Part shown: positions 1 through 11,443 of the stretch, piece by piece
How the letters are laid out: each line of letters starts with the position of its first letter
Numbering within the stretch: the stretch's first letter is position 1
Translations under genes and position numbers: made by a program
The notes under the pieces: generated by a model
Told to the model about the DNA's origin: nothing
The model's input: the letters and a program-made list of their open reading frames with translations, nothing else
Databases searched by the model: none
DNA from: Bullera alba
Taxonomy: Eukaryota > Basidiomycota > Tremellomycetes > Tremellales > Bulleraceae
Assembly: GCA_001600095.1 (NCBI GenBank)
Contig: BCIX01000001.1
Coordinates: 3,497,198 to 3,561,197 of the forward strand
Direction of reading: 5' to 3'
DNA length: 64,000 bases

Positions 1-1
1 T

Positions 2-97
2 AACGAAGTTCACGAGGCGGAGGACGGGTTTGCTGTTGTGGCAGGCGCATTTGGTCGAGGTTTGATGGGGCGGCAAATAACTAGTGCGCCTTCGTAG
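2..97 (+). CDS. possible 3' end of an unknown gene (partial)
   Basis: An open frame enters from the left edge and ends at a TAG at 95-97. It encodes about 31 residues ending in GRQITSAPS. It would be the C terminus of a plus-strand gene lying convergent to BET4, whose stop is at 173. Nothing in this short piece identifies a family, and a chance open frame of this length is quite possible. Confidence 0.3.
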   Translation, partial: NEVHEAEDGFAVVAGAFGRGLMGRQITSAPS

Positions 98-172
98 TTG
101 AAAAGAAGCAGCGAGTCTGTCATGCTGCCCAGTATGCATACAGTATGCACCGCACTGAATCGCACATTAGAG

Positions 173-1574
173 TCATACAAGTCCTTTGGCTATGGCCTCG
201 TTAGTTTGGGAACCGATGGCAGGCAAATCGACTCACCCATATCGACATATCGCGCAGATCGATCTGCATCAATTTCGGCGAGCCGCTCCAGCGTCTTTGC
301 CGACTCTGCCTTGAGGGTGTCTGCCTCACTATGATCTGTGGTGAGATCGACGAGTTGCAGCGAGTAGTGAACAAGAGCAAGCATGCACCCTATACATAGG
401 TCAGCGCAGACTCAACAATATTGCCTTTCTAGTGGCCTCACATCTCGAGTCGGGAGCTTCTTCTAACAACTCCTTGGTTTGTTTTAGCTCTTGCCGCAGA
501 ACGTCGACATTCGGTTCTACGATGGGTGAGGGTCAGACCGAGAAGTTCCCAGCCGATAGAACCTCACCCTGACCGATCAGCCATCGGTGATATAGCCATC
601 CCGACTGATCTCCCGGGTCCGTCCATAAAGCTTGCTGAACCAGTTCTAGCTCTGTTTTCTGATCAGTGACGGCACAACGAATACGAAATGACTTGCATCA
701 CCTTGGCTTCTCCGCTTCGTCTTCTCTTCTGCACTGAAGCCCTCCCACAGGCTTCCTAGCAATTTTGACCTGCAGTGCCACGCCGAGAAGTTGGAGAAGT
801 TGGCTTCAATCTTCTTCTGGGTGTACCGCAGCTCGTCCTCCTCTGCCCGCTGGGGTTTGAAAGAATCTGGCAAGGATCTAGTCACATAACGACGGTAGTC
901 CCACGCATGGACTTGGCGCCTTTGGTCAGCGTGTTCCGCCCAGTCGGCTCCAAGGTCAGCTTACAGTTCCGAGCGTCGACGTCCAGCATCTTCTCTATCA
1001 ACATCAATTCCATCTTCCAGAACTCGTTCCTCCACCCTTCCGATCCCTCAGGACCCAATGGAACAGACTCGAGGCACCACTTCCGATGACTCCAGATCCA
1101 ATACACCTTCGGGTGGACTTGGAGGTATGCCGTGGTCAGCCTCAAATCCGCCGTCAGAAGCTTGACGATCTCTTCGGCGGTCCTAAAAAGATCGACGCGA
1201 CCATGAGCTTCGAAAGAGTGATGCGGAGACATCAGACTGACGATGCAGGGAACAGCCCTTTGAGCAAGATATGCCGTCGGTAATTCCATATAGTGTAGAA
1301 CTCCGGATTGAGGTCCAACAATGACGTTGTCCGACCAAACGCCTCCATGCTGTAGTCTTGGTTCCGTTTCTGCCCAAGTCATCAGTCGTTATCAGGATAA
1401 TGGATACGTACGCGCTGGAGCACATCATCCTGTAGAGAGGTATATGCTTCGATCTTGGACACCTCCTTCTGTCGTTTGGCTTCCGCCGCTTGAGCGGAGA
1501 GTCTTGAGCGCTTCACGCCGTGCTGCTGTACTGTCAGTGCGCATCTTGGTAACGTCGATGTCCTTACTCGCCAT
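173..1574 (-). CDS. BET4: Rab geranylgeranyltransferase (type II) alpha subunit
   Basis: Non-catalytic alpha subunit of the enzyme that attaches geranylgeranyl groups to the C-terminal cysteines of Rab GTPases delivered by the escort protein; cytosolic and essential for vesicle traffic. The spliced protein shows the expected series of prenyltransferase alpha repeats: [15 protein letters not shown], then [18 protein letters not shown], then [14 protein letters not shown], then [12 protein letters not shown], then [16 protein letters not shown]. The N terminus carries the family's HGVKR start region. Exons found: 1574-1568, 1530-1412, 1369-1242, then from 1183 with a TTTTTAG acceptor, followed by four more. 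The 7-nt first exon and its 37-nt intron were chosen because they alone restore the HGVKR frame, so the exact start is the weakest point. The last codons (DMAKGLV) sit in a short terminal exon. No C-terminal LRR domain is present, as in fungi generally. Confidence 0.93.
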
Positions 1575-1942
1575 TGCGTAGAGGGTATATCGTGGCGACG
1601 AATTGCTGTCTGGGGGTCCCTCAGGTAGTTTTGGGCTACAGAAGCTTGACAGAAGCTGAATGCCCTCCGTTATCCACCGCCCTGGGCCCATGCACAATGC
1701 TTCGACCGCGAGCGCTCGATCATGGACATGCGGGGCCCCCGCCGCTGCCTAGATTGATTCCGCTCTTTGCCACCGTGAGCTTGTGATTGTGTTTCGCCTT
1801 TCCGATGTGGCCCAGTCAAGGACCCTTGCTGTGCCTTGCATTCAACTTGCTTCTAACTGTTCCAACTTGGGTCCAACTCTGTTAGCAAAAGCCAGAGCAG
1901 AGATCATCTGACACTGTCGAGGTCTGGATTACCTACGACACA
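1575..1942. other. divergent intergenic region BET4 / zinc-finger gene
   Basis: About 370 bp between two divergent start codons, so it must hold both promoters. No clear TATA box or long repeat is visible; a loose repetition of TTCCAACTTGGGTCCAACT-like words occurs near 1857-1880. Confidence 0.6.
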
Positions 1943-3222
1943 ATGACAGAGTGAGTCGCTGTGGGGCTAGAACAGTGCAGGCACCGTCGCTCACTGTTGA
2001 CACACTTCAGATACTGGGTCTCGAAAAAGCAGTATTGGTGCAAATACTGCAGTATCTGGATTCGCGATGATGCTCCAGTGGGTTGAATACTGTTTAAATC
2101 ACTTGTGGGCTGAAGCTTACGTGCACGTGCAGTCGCGGAAGCACCACGAAACCGGTTTGAAGCATCAAGGACAGAAGGAGCGGTTCATCCGGGACATCTA
2201 CAAGAGCGGAAATCAAGCAAAGAGGGACAAAGAAGCAGAAGCTATCGAGATCGCGAGGATAGAGAGAGTAAGTGGTCTATTGAGAAACAGCTCAAGGAAG
2301 GATGGAGTATGAGCAAAACACTGACATTTCGGCTTAGGCTGCATCCGCCGCTCATGCAAAAGACGTACATCTCCCATCGGCGAAAGCCTCCCTACTCTCA
2401 TCGGCACGACCGGTCGCTTCAGCTTCATCTTCCAGACTTCGGGAAAAGCCCAAAGACAAATTTGCCAACTACTCCTCCGCCAAGGATCTTGGCTTTGACG
2501 GTGTCGACACCCAAAAGACAGCATATGAAATCGAGCAGGAGATCAAGGGACGTTCCGGCGAACCTGGTGGCTGGGAGGTGGTGGAGGAGCAGCCAGAACC
2601 GCAATACTACCCCGATGCCGAATCAAGTGTGGTCGCCGGGAAGCGAAAGTTGGGAGAATATGAGGTCAACGAGGAGGAAGATGCCGAAACGTTCAAATTC
2701 CAGCATAAAGACAAACGACCCGTGCGAGATCCTTACGACGACGACGAATGGGATCCTAAGAAAGCCCTGGGAGGTCTAAAGATCAAGACCAAGGAGCAGA
2801 AAATGTTTGAAACAAAGAAGGAACAGTCACCGCAGAGTGCAGTCAAGGATGAGAAGCAAAATGAAGGTGGTCTCGATCGCGAAAAATGGTCTGGCCGATT
2901 GGAACTGCAAGAAGGGCCCAGTCGACCGGGTATGGTCTTTGCGCCCAACGGAGGTGGTTGGGTCAAGACGGAAGGGAGCAGTAGTCAACCTGCCGAGGAA
3001 GTGAATCAGGAGCCAGTGGATCAGAAGCCATCTTTTGAGGAGGAAGCCGACGTCACGGTGCCAGGGAGTGACAAGGCGCAGATCGCTATGCAGGCGCCTG
3101 AAGCTGAATCGGAGACCGCCCCGCTCGACGTGAAGCCCAACTCCGCGGCCACGGAAACAGAAACGCCAGCGGCAGGTCTTTTCAAGAAGCGTAGACCGCC
3201 GCCTAGTAATAGGAAGAAGTGA
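1943..3222 (+). CDS. matrin/U1-C-type zinc-finger protein, WBP4 (FBP21)-like splicing factor
   Basis: Four exons (1943-1950, 2011-2077, 2133-2267, 2338-3222) give 364 aa with all phases consistent. The N terminus is a single matrin/U1-C C2H2 finger: YWCKYC, about 16 residues, then HHETGLKH. This is the arrangement seen at the N terminus of WBP4/FBP21, a spliceosomal B-complex protein. The following LGFDG/YEIEQ region is moderately conserved-looking. The rest is charged and low in complexity and ends in KKRRPPPSNRKK, a nuclear-localisation-like tail. No WW domain is visible, unlike animal WBP4. Role in pre-mRNA splicing is inferred from the finger type only. Its 3' end faces UTP3 with a 58-bp gap. 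Confidence 0.78.
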
Positions 3223-3280
3223 TGGGCCAGGATCTCGGTAGTGTATGCATGTATCTCTGTTATAGTCCTTGTCCCCCTGA

Positions 3281-5735
3281 TCAGAACTTGCGCGACTTGA
3301 CTGCGGTGCTGATACCAGTCTTCTCTCCGCTGTACGAGCCTCCGAGAGTTGCTTGACCGCCCTTGAACACGGCTCTCTGAGATCCGACCTTCTGCTTGGC
3401 CTTCTCGTACGCCTGTCTCTTCTTGACTCTGGGGTTTCTACCTGACTTGGACCTCCTGGGCGTGAGTCCTCTGTTCTTCTCGATGGCTCGGGTAAGTGCT
3501 CTTGGACCGCCTTCATGACTCTCATCTTCGAACGACGCGCTATGACGAAAGCTATCAGTCTTGCACCGTGTCCGAAAAAGGGGCGATAACTCACAACTTG
3601 GATGCTTGATACTCCTCATGTGCAGCAGCTTTGGCGTCTTTGTCCTCCTTTCGCCGTCTCTTGACTAGGTCATAGTATCCATCCCCATCTTCGGCCTCTG
3701 CGGCATCCTCGTCCCGGACCTCTCTAGCGCGCTTCTTGTCCTTCTCGGTGTATTCGCTTCCATCCAGATCTTCGCCCTCCACAGCCTGGCTGTTCTTCCG
3801 CAAGGCAGCGTCTCTAGCAGCTGCTCGGTCGCGTCGAGGCACATCCTCATCACCGCCCATGCGGGAGGCTCTAGCTGCAGCTCGTCTAGCAGACGTGGAA
3901 GCGATTTTCGATGTGTGGAATTGAAGTGATCTTTTTCTTCTCTCCTTGTCCACGGCATCCGCCTCGTCCAGCGCAGTTGGGTCGCCAAGAATATCGCTCT
4001 CGTCGTACAGACTCTTGCTCTTCTTCGACTTGGTCGACTGGAACTCGGGTTCCTCAAGCGGTGCAAATGCTGCTCGGTTGGCGGACTTCTTTCCGGATGC
4101 GGTGGAAGTGGAGTCAGAAGATTCCTGCTTCTTTCGACGGTTCTTCTTCGGCTTGCTTTCCGTCTCCACTTTGCTCTTCTTGCTTTTCTTTGAGGAAGCT
4201 GCAGACTTTCTACTGGATTTGAAGGATGGTTCCTGCTCGTCCTCATCGGCGTCGGCAAGTAGGTCGTCCAGCTCCCCATCCTCCAGACCAGCGGTATGCC
4301 AGAGGTTCTGAGCGTCCTCCATCTCGTCAATATCTAGCTCGCTGGCATCCTCATCGTCGTCCTCGTCCATCACCTCCTTTCCGCTGCCGCTGGCCTGCAG
4401 CATTTTCGCAATTAGTTCGCGTTTGGCTCGGACGAGTCCTGCTTTCTCCTCATCATCCTCTTCGCCATCTTCCTCCTCGTCTTCCTCGTCTGCAAATGGA
4501 TCGATGTCGGAAACGGAACCGGCGGCAAAGTCGAGAGATTCGAGCATGGTGACCCCCTCTTTCAACTGCAGTAGTCGCGGGAGTACTGGGTGTTCGGTCA
4601 AATTTGGTCTCTCCGACACCGGAAGAGCCGCCAGGTGTAGGTAGAAAGCGAGGGTCGTCGCGTACGTGAGTAGAGTCTCTGCATCGCTATCAGACATTGC
4701 CTCTCGACGACGAGTGTACGGAGAGACGTGCACTCACGGTAATGCAACCAACCGAGACCTTTATGTAGAGATTCTTCGCCCTCTGCCTCTTTGGATATCT
4801 CAGCGATTCCTTTTGCCGTCTTTTGCAGTTTATGCACGATCAGAGGGAAATCTCGAGCGAGAGCCAACTTGACAGGCTCATGCGCTTCAAGGTGTCGCAG
4901 AAGAACCGCTGGGTCCGAAGTCTCTGGTACGGCCACTGGTGCAGGGGCTGCCTCATCTTCGTCGTCTTTCCTGTTGGAGCAATACGGTATCAGCATTGGA
5001 TAGCAGGACCAAAATCTGTCCTAGGACTACTCACAAGGCCTCCACATCCAGAGACTCGTCCAGACCCCAATCTTCCGCGCCCCCAAGTGCTTCTCGGGCT
5101 TTTCGCTGCAGTCGCTTGACCTCTCTCTCCTCCATCTCCCTTTCTTCCTCCCTCTTCTCGTCAAAAGCATCGTCGTCCTCCTTCGCTCGCCTATTACTGG
5201 GCCGAGAGTAGTAGCTCCTTCCCCATCCCTCTTCATCGTCCTCGCTATCAGAGGCATCCTCGTCCTCATCTTCATCGGAGGATTCTATGGCTTTCCCAAA
5301 TCGCCCGTCTTTGCTTCGATCCGCCTTAACTTTCTCCTTTCTCTGCTTTGGCAAAGGCATCTCTTCCTGGTAGTCCTCTTCATCCGCTTCCTGTTCCTGC
5401 TCGTACTCTGCTCGTCGAGCTTTTTTCGATTGTGCTTTCGGACCCAGACCCAAGACCTCTTCCCCCTCGTTGGCGTTGATGTCCTCTTCGTCACTCTCGT
5501 CTTGGGGGTTGAACATGATCTGGTCTCGCTTGAACATGACTGGATACCGAGTCAGTCTTGAATGCCATACAATTCCAGCCACCGCCCACTCACAGTCGTC
5601 AACGCCACCCTCGTTCAGGGTGTCTTCGTATGTCTCCATCTTTTTGACTCTTGCACTGGACTTCGACGGACCGCCAGTGGGCTTTGGCTTCTGCCCACTT
5701 TTACTGCCTCCTCGGCTGCCACCTTTACGCGCCAT
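3281..5735 (-). CDS. UTP3: U3 snoRNP / SSU processome protein Utp3 (Sas10)
   Basis: Nucleolar component of the 90S processome needed for 18S rRNA maturation. Five exons (5735-5594, 5539-5035, 4970-4738, 4678-3595, 3539-3281) give 740 aa with consistent phases. The N terminus is basic and Gly/Lys/Ser-rich, followed by long Asp/Glu tracts. The middle holds the Sas10/Utp3 core (VHKLQKTAKGIAEISKE through GLGWLHYR and LLTYATTLAFYLHL). The last exon is the conserved Sas10 C-terminal domain, with NRGLTPRRSKSGRNPRVKKR near the end. Start chosen at the MARKGG methionine; an in-frame upstream ATG at 5801 would add 22 residues. Acidic stretches make antisense frames look open, but those have no family match. 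Confidence 0.93.
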
Positions 5736-6054
5736 TTTTGCGAGATGTCTAGGTCTGATGTCGAACGTCCTCGAGCCAGTAAGACTATGTATCAAAGACA
5801 CGAGTAGATCTCAGTTCAACGCAAGCTCGAGGTGAGCAGCAGCTTGGCAGCGGCAGCCGGAACAGGCAGCGAGATTCAACTTTTCAAAATAGAGAAAGCG
5901 GCGNCCCCCGCCTCTTCGACCATGGCCGGGTGGCGAATGACCAATAGTTGTGCACGGTGCTCAAGCGCGTCCACGGCACGACGCCGGCGGGGGCTGTCAT
6001 GGTGGCCTGGAGAGGAACGGCTGGCTCAGAGCAGTTCATATATGCATACAACAG
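5736..6054. other. intergenic region with one undetermined base
   Basis: About 320 bp between the UTP3 start and the derlin stop. It must hold the UTP3 promoter and the derlin 3' UTR. Position 5904 is N, followed by a C-run. No gene seen. Confidence 0.6.
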
Positions 6055-7155
6055 CTATCTAGTCTCAGCAGGCTGCCCCAGAAGACGTTTGCTGAGCGAT
6101 TATCAGCCTAAAATTGCAGACAGAATCAAATGCTAGCCGAAACTCACAGAAACATCGGGGTCTGTATACCGCCTTTCCCCGTTGTCGACCACATCTCCCT
6201 TGGCCAGTAGTCCTGCAGAAAGACGTAGGTATGGCCTATCAGTAGACCAACCTGAATATTACGTATCAGCTCGCATGTCCATTTCTTGATTATCCTTTCC
6301 TTCCCCTAGGATAAGCTTCGCTTACCAGATCGCCAAGCGCCGCTTTCAGTCCACCTTGAAGGAGCCATGAGAACATGATCAGACACATGGGGAAGTATGG
6401 CGCAGTGATCCTACATCAAGTCAGCGTGTGGCTCGGGCAGGACCCGGACCGAGGACGTACGTAACGATACCGAAGAGAGACATCTTAACGGATGGATTCC
6501 GCCTGGCCCATATGTAGCTAAGGGAGAAAGCCAACGGAGACGAAAGGAACGGTAATGTGAGCAGAGGTGAGATGATCTATCAGAGTAGGGCGATCAGCAA
6601 AGACCTCAACTAGTTGTCTCAACTCACCAGGAGAACGGATGAGCAAAGGAAGACCAGAAACACATAGTCCGCTCGTTTGTTAAGGAACGAGCTTTCTTCT
6701 AGTAGTCTAGGCGTTGACATTCTGTATAGATATCAGCACCATACGTGTTGATTCGTCGATCCCGTGACGAGCCTGCTCACATGAACATGAGATGAAAGGC
6801 GAGATCAATCGATAGTGGTCCGAAATAGCAAAATGTCGTCATGAAGCGCCAGAGCTAGAAGACAGGGTTAGTCACGCTTGCTGACCCATGCCAACATAGC
6901 ATCTGGCACTCACTTGCATCTTGCCTACGGCTGACTTCCAGGAGAAGTAGAGCTGGATGGCAGACACAGCGCCGCATTCCTATCGTTACATCACATTCAA
7001 TCTTTGGTCCTGACTCGAAATCAAGGCCCAACCGAGAGTGCTAGATGAAGCGCAAAGCAACTTACAACTAGCAAAGTCGTCCCCACAACCGCTACTATCC
7101 AGACCCTGGTCACAGGCGGAATGTTGTAAATCCATTGTTCAAGGGGTTGAGCCAT
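6055..7155 (-). CDS. derlin (Der1-like ER-associated degradation protein)
   Basis: Rhomboid-like pseudoprotease of the ER membrane that helps retrotranslocate misfolded proteins. The gene is split into about eight small exons. The spliced N terminus MAQPLEQWIYNIPPVTR is the classic derlin start; then ECGAVSAIQLYF, the WR motif in LWRFMTTFCYFG, and membrane spans including YVFLVFLCSSVLL, LLTLPFLSSPLAFSLSYIW and APYFPMCLIMFSWLLQGG, ending in LIGHTYVFLQDYWP. Total about 220 aa, normal for derlins. No catalytic Ser/His pair of active rhomboids is seen. The cytosolic tail is short (about 30 residues) and has no visible SHP box for Cdc48 binding, so it resembles Der1 more than Dfm1. The exact last exon (KRLLGQPAETR) is inferred. 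Confidence 0.92.
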
Positions 7156-7794
7156 CGTTGCCTTTGTCACCCTTTGTCACACATGCGACCCCACACCTCT
7201 GGTGGATCTCAAAGTCCTCTTGGTCGATGAGGCCCGCTGCGTTCACGTTGTCACCGGATTAGTGTCGGGGGTAGAAGGAACAGACAACTGACTGATACTG
7301 GTGACCGCTGAACGAGATACGAAGCCCCGCTGGCAAGGAGTGGCAATACAATATGAGAGGGGTGGAGGTGATTGGAAAGTGGTGACGTGGAAGATGAGCA
7401 CCTCCCTATTTAGCCTATGGGACCATCAACCGGCACCACCTGAGCGCTCTGAGCGTGCGGACTGCGCTCTGGGAGAGACGTGTAACACGACGGCCCCCCA
7501 TTTGTATAGTTTGGCCGGGTCCCGCTTGAACCGATCGTACATATTGCGCACCGCTTCACTTCTAATCTAATCTAAGTAATGCATCTATATCACTTCTGTT
7601 CGTGTACAACGGTGCTGTGGCGACCATTCACCTGTGCCCGCTAGGGGCCCTTGTCGTGACTTGTCATACTGTCGGGTCGTGTGCTGGAGTACCGGAAAGG
7701 AGAAAATGTAATATACAAGGAACGTCTATGTCGATGAGTCGAAAAGGGTGATACACAGTGAAAGCGGCAGCCATAAAGCCAGCCTCAAGCGGAG
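7156..7794. other. intergenic region upstream of derlin
   Basis: About 640 bp between the derlin start and the stop of the next minus-strand gene. Open frames here are short and show no protein signature. Nothing definite beyond the presumed derlin promoter and a 3' UTR. Confidence 0.5.
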
Positions 7795-8851
7795 CTAGGC
7801 GAACGCGTTGATCACCTTGTTGGGTCTTTGGCGCATGTCCTGTCCATAGCTATTACGGGGTCCAGGCGGGAAATGTCGGTCAAAGCGAATGATTGGTGCT
7901 TCGCTGGATGACGAGGAAGATGTCGCGGCCGAGGAAGTGGATATCGTCGATGCGATAGACATGAGCGAGGTGGACGAGAGAGAGGTGGCGGGCTTGCTGA
8001 GACTGGCTTCGATGAAGTCGTCGAGGATTTCAATTTCCTCATAGGCGTCGGTGCGATCGCTCGGAGAGTCGGACAACTAGGCCAATTGTCAGCTCAAGTA
8101 CAGTTCATGCCAGAAATGTGACGACGTGAAGTGGCCTGAAAAGGCTTGCGGGATATTTCAACTCACCTTGTCCACACTCCCGGGGACATCGACCTCCCTG
8201 CTGATGTCACTAGCTAGCAAAGCCTTTGACTCGATGGGCGGTGTTCGGGGTATCCTCTCTGCTGACATGGAGAGGTGGAGCGTTCTAGCTATGCCTAAAG
8301 AATGGTCAGCAAATGGGATGCTACGCGATAAAGCGATACCGCTGTTGTCACACAGAGACGCGGATTTCACTGCTCACCGTAGGCGATAAGGTCGAGTGTG
8401 ATGAAAAGAGCGACTGGCGCAGCTAGGAGGAAGGCGAATACTCGACATAGGAAGGGGAGCTGGCGGGCGGTATGATATACAGCGAAGTAGAGGATGTGTG
8501 GAAGCATCGGTCATTCGAGTAGCAGGGAGAATCACTCGTCAGCTATGTGAACACAACGACAATGAAGAGTGACAGGTGGACATAATCTGGTGATTACATG
8601 TGGCCAGCGTCTTGAAACGCTGACAGCGCCGAAGGATGGTCGATACGCGGGGTAGGATCGAAACAACTCACGTATAAAAGTATACTCAGTATCTCCAGCC
8701 GGTAGAGCGACAGATAGGACGACGATATGATGTACTCCAATTCTCCTCCTACTTTCTGAGCAATCGATCCGGCGTCCAGTGAGGCGGTGAAGGGGGTGAA
8801 GAGGACGATTGGTTGCAACATGGTCAAAACACTGGTCGAGATGTTGAACAT
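7795..8851 (-). CDS. multi-pass membrane protein of unknown function
   Basis: I do not recognise the family. Three blocks look coding. A hydrophobic N-terminal exon (8851 to about 8668; LTMLQPIVLFTPFTASLDAG, then LYRLEILSILLY) comes first. A block near 8507-8390 follows, with two hydrophobic segments (HILYFAVYHTARQLPFLCR and VFAFLLAAPVALFITLDLIA). A hydrophilic Ser/Thr-rich C terminus follows (about 8370-8160 and 8076-7795), ending PNKVINAFA. Donor GTGAG and acceptor sites separate the last blocks. The join between the first and second blocks is not resolved: the obvious acceptors give a stop or the wrong phase, so a small exon near 8585-8545 or a different start may be involved. Likely three or four membrane spans with an acidic, serine-rich cytosolic tail. 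Confidence 0.6.
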
Positions 8852-9758
8852 GTGTATGCGCCAAGTTCGCGTTTTACTTGCTGACTCGTCCTGGCTTAAG
8901 AGGATCTTTGGTCGAGGATCGGTTACATCAATGAAGGCTCAAGCAGGTGATTTCTTGCTGCAAGCTTGGCGTGGGAAACGTGCTGTTCTTTTCCGGCGGG
9001 GCTCTGGCAAAACTAGTCTGCAGCCGGACTATCGCGGACTCGGCTCAATGATCGCTGATGATCTCCGGTGAAGAGGGAGAGGAGCGTAGTGTGAAAAGGG
9101 TAGAGGCGAGGTACGTCGGTTGGCGAAGTTTCAATCTCGACCAGCGTGACTAAAAGGTGCGTCAGGAATCCGGACCTCTGGGAGAGGTTGAGAGCTGGAG
9201 CGCACCTTGATTTCCCTCTGCGCAGTACTCGTAGTAACTTTACCTGCTGCTCGGCAGCTTGTGCGCGATGACCAGCATGTATCGGCTGTAGTGGTGAGTG
9301 TCTGTGTCTGGTCTCGTTGTCTGGGTGATCTGATGGTGTGACCTGGAGCGTGAGAATGGTCAAAAGGCAGTGGTTGCCGGTCGAGATCTCTGTGTGTGAA
9401 AACGTGAGCCACCGAACTTGTGCCGAATAAAGCCGGTTCACCCTGGGTGGTTATCTCACTGCATGCAGCTTATCTCGAATGCTAAGCTCGACAACATACG
9501 ACGTGTATCCGTGCTCAGGTCGGACTCAGGATCACATGCATGTGTTTGACGAACAGAGTAGATAGTGATACCTGGAATCGCAGATACGCCCGCCGGAAGT
9601 GTGTTGCGGCGAGACCGGCACGGCTATCTCCCTATCTCTCCATCGTGCCGGACAAGGCTCTGCAGCTATAAGTACTTATCAACGCAGCGTTGAGGCTGTT
9701 GGCGTTCAATTGAGAGGAGTCCAAGCCCCGACTTGCGTCCATCCATCAATGAAAGAGA
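8852..9758. other. intergenic region of uncertain content
   Basis: About 900 bp. A minus-strand frame at 9412-9131 opens with an ATG and is rich in Thr, Arg, His and Ser, but it shows no family signature. It could be an upstream exon of the membrane protein gene or chance. No RNA gene or repeat recognised. Confidence 0.4.
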
Positions 9759-10572
9759 TCACTTCGATTCCCAAGGAGTACCTTCCAGCCCGTTGAGACT
9801 GGGCAAGGGATGTTCACTCCTAGCTTGTTCCAATAGAGTTGATAGACTGGGGTTCTCTGCTATCGCTTTCTGGAGGGGATATCAGCGTTGATTCTCTCTG
9901 TTTGTTTAGCCTCCCAAGAAGAGTTCCGGACGATTTGGAGCACAGCGGGCGACAGAGGTGGGCTACCTCCAGTCCTCAACCACTCACGACTAGACATCCC
10001 TGATACGCTCTAAACGCGTCTCCACAATCCCTCTCGTACTCTTCCGCTTTGATCTGAGCTCGGTTCTTGCCGCGTGTATCTATGGGTCTCCTGGCCGATC
10101 TCACCCCCGTCTCGCCTTTCTGCTCCGCCACAGCTTCCGTCTCGACTATGCCTCCGCCCTCAATGATGCCCGTCGCGGCATCCCCTGAAGTGGGGTATGC
10201 TCTGCGACGAAGCGCATTCGACCAGCTGGTGATTAGGGGTTTTCCAGGCCGCACTTCTTCTACTGTCACAGGAGTAGGTTGTCCTCCTTGCTCAGCGATT
10301 CCCGTCACCCCTGCGCTTGGGGCATTTGGAGGTTGTGTACCGCTCGAACTCGATCCTGGGGAGGACGATGATGGTGAGCTGTAGATAGGTTGATTGAGCG
10401 AATTTGACCCTCCAGCTGCGAGGTTTGGCTGGAGATATCCTTCAAACCACGCATTGAAGCATGTGTCGTATCGCTGTTTCAAGGGCGTGCACTCTGGAGA
10501 TAGGGATCTGAAAAAGAACAGGCGATCGGTCAGCGCAGATTACCTCCATGCTCAGCGGCTTGCTCACTCCAT
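9759..10572 (-). CDS. MDM35: Mdm35/TRIAP1-like intermembrane-space chaperone with long internal insertion
   Basis: Twin CX9C protein of the mitochondrial intermembrane space. Family members bind Ups/PRELI lipid-transfer proteins and so control phosphatidic acid and phosphatidylserine transport. Three exons (10572-10568, 10507-9988, 9869-9759) give 211 aa with consistent phases. The N terminus MESLSPECTPLKQRYDTC places cysteines at 8 and 18, exactly as in TRIAP1, followed by FNAWFEGYLQP. The second pair (CGDAFRAYQGC) lies at 163 and 173, and the C terminus keeps the family-like NGLEGTPWESK. The usual spacing between the pairs is under 25 residues; here 144 intervene, rich in Ser, Pro, Gly and Glu. 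The short first exon carries only ATG GA. Family assignment is firm for the ends; the insertion is discussed as a finding. Confidence 0.9.
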
Positions 10573-11443
10573 CTTGACAAGTGTTTGGCCGTTATTGATG
10601 GATGGCGAGTCACCGAGAAGCTTGACCAAGTTACAAGCAGGTCCACAGGTCAGCGCCCGGGTGGATTCGAAGCAGCTGCAGCAGCCAAATCCACCCTTCC
10701 AGGCACCGAAGTTACGTCAGCAATTGGACCCAGTTCCTCGCAAACTGCCTGCAAGCTCGGGTTTTTCGTCCAGCATATGGTGGGAGGACTGCATCGATCG
10801 CACAGATGCTTCTGCGCACGACGCTCTGATTGAACGGTTGTAGAGCATGCAGATCAGCCTGATATGGTGAGGGCGCTCCGCTCCGGCCCCTTGTCTGCGA
10901 GGATCCACCTCGTTCTCGTTGTTGCGCTGCGCTGTGGTCTGCTGTGGTGCCGGCAGTTATTCCGTATTTGGTTCCGTGTGTGTGCTTCTGACATAAGGGG
11001 AGCTGCTAAGCTGTTGATACTCGAGCACCCAACTCGTCCATAATCACACTACGATCGCCGTGATAGCAAACATCCTAGGACTTCAAGTAGACTGGAGCGT
11101 TCGAGTAGCTGCGTTGGCTGAGGTTAGAGGAGAAGCTGACTTGTGAGTGCCGTCCTATGCGTCAACCGAGGAGAAAGGAGTCCCTGCACTGGCCACCACA
11201 GGACAATTTGGTTCCCTCTGCCCTGACGCAATGTCAAAACACGACGGCAACTAGATATGACGCTGACCAACAGCAACATAGAGGGCAAGACACGAATACA
11301 GTAAAGACCGCACAGCGCCATCAACATACCCGAGGCACAGATTGTCTCATACACCGCGCTCGAATGATCGGTGCGAACCTGGTAGTCAGAGATTGAGCGT
11401 TCATCATCGCGATTGAACGGGTGAATCTGGAACGCACGTCATC
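10573..11443. other. divergent intergenic region MDM35 / kinase
   Basis: About 870 bp between two divergent starts. The open frames inside it (for example 10394-10843 +) overlap MDM35 antisense and show no signature. No TATA box or repeat stands out. Confidence 0.5.

Noticed and set aside
2827..3594. 255-aa minus-strand open frame over the zinc-finger gene and UTP3 ends
   Set aside because: Arg-rich shadow spanning the 3' ends of two solid genes; the true UTP3 frame is different.
4226..4552. 108-aa plus-strand Arg/Pro/Ser frame
   Set aside because: Antisense shadow of the Asp/Glu tracts of UTP3.
9131..9412. 93-aa minus-strand frame starting with ATG
   Set aside because: Low-complexity Thr/Arg/His composition and no clean splice to the membrane-protein exons; kept only as a possibility in the region note.
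10394..10843. 149-aa plus-strand frame
   Set aside because: Overlaps MDM35 antisense, including its CX9C-coding exon, and has no signature.
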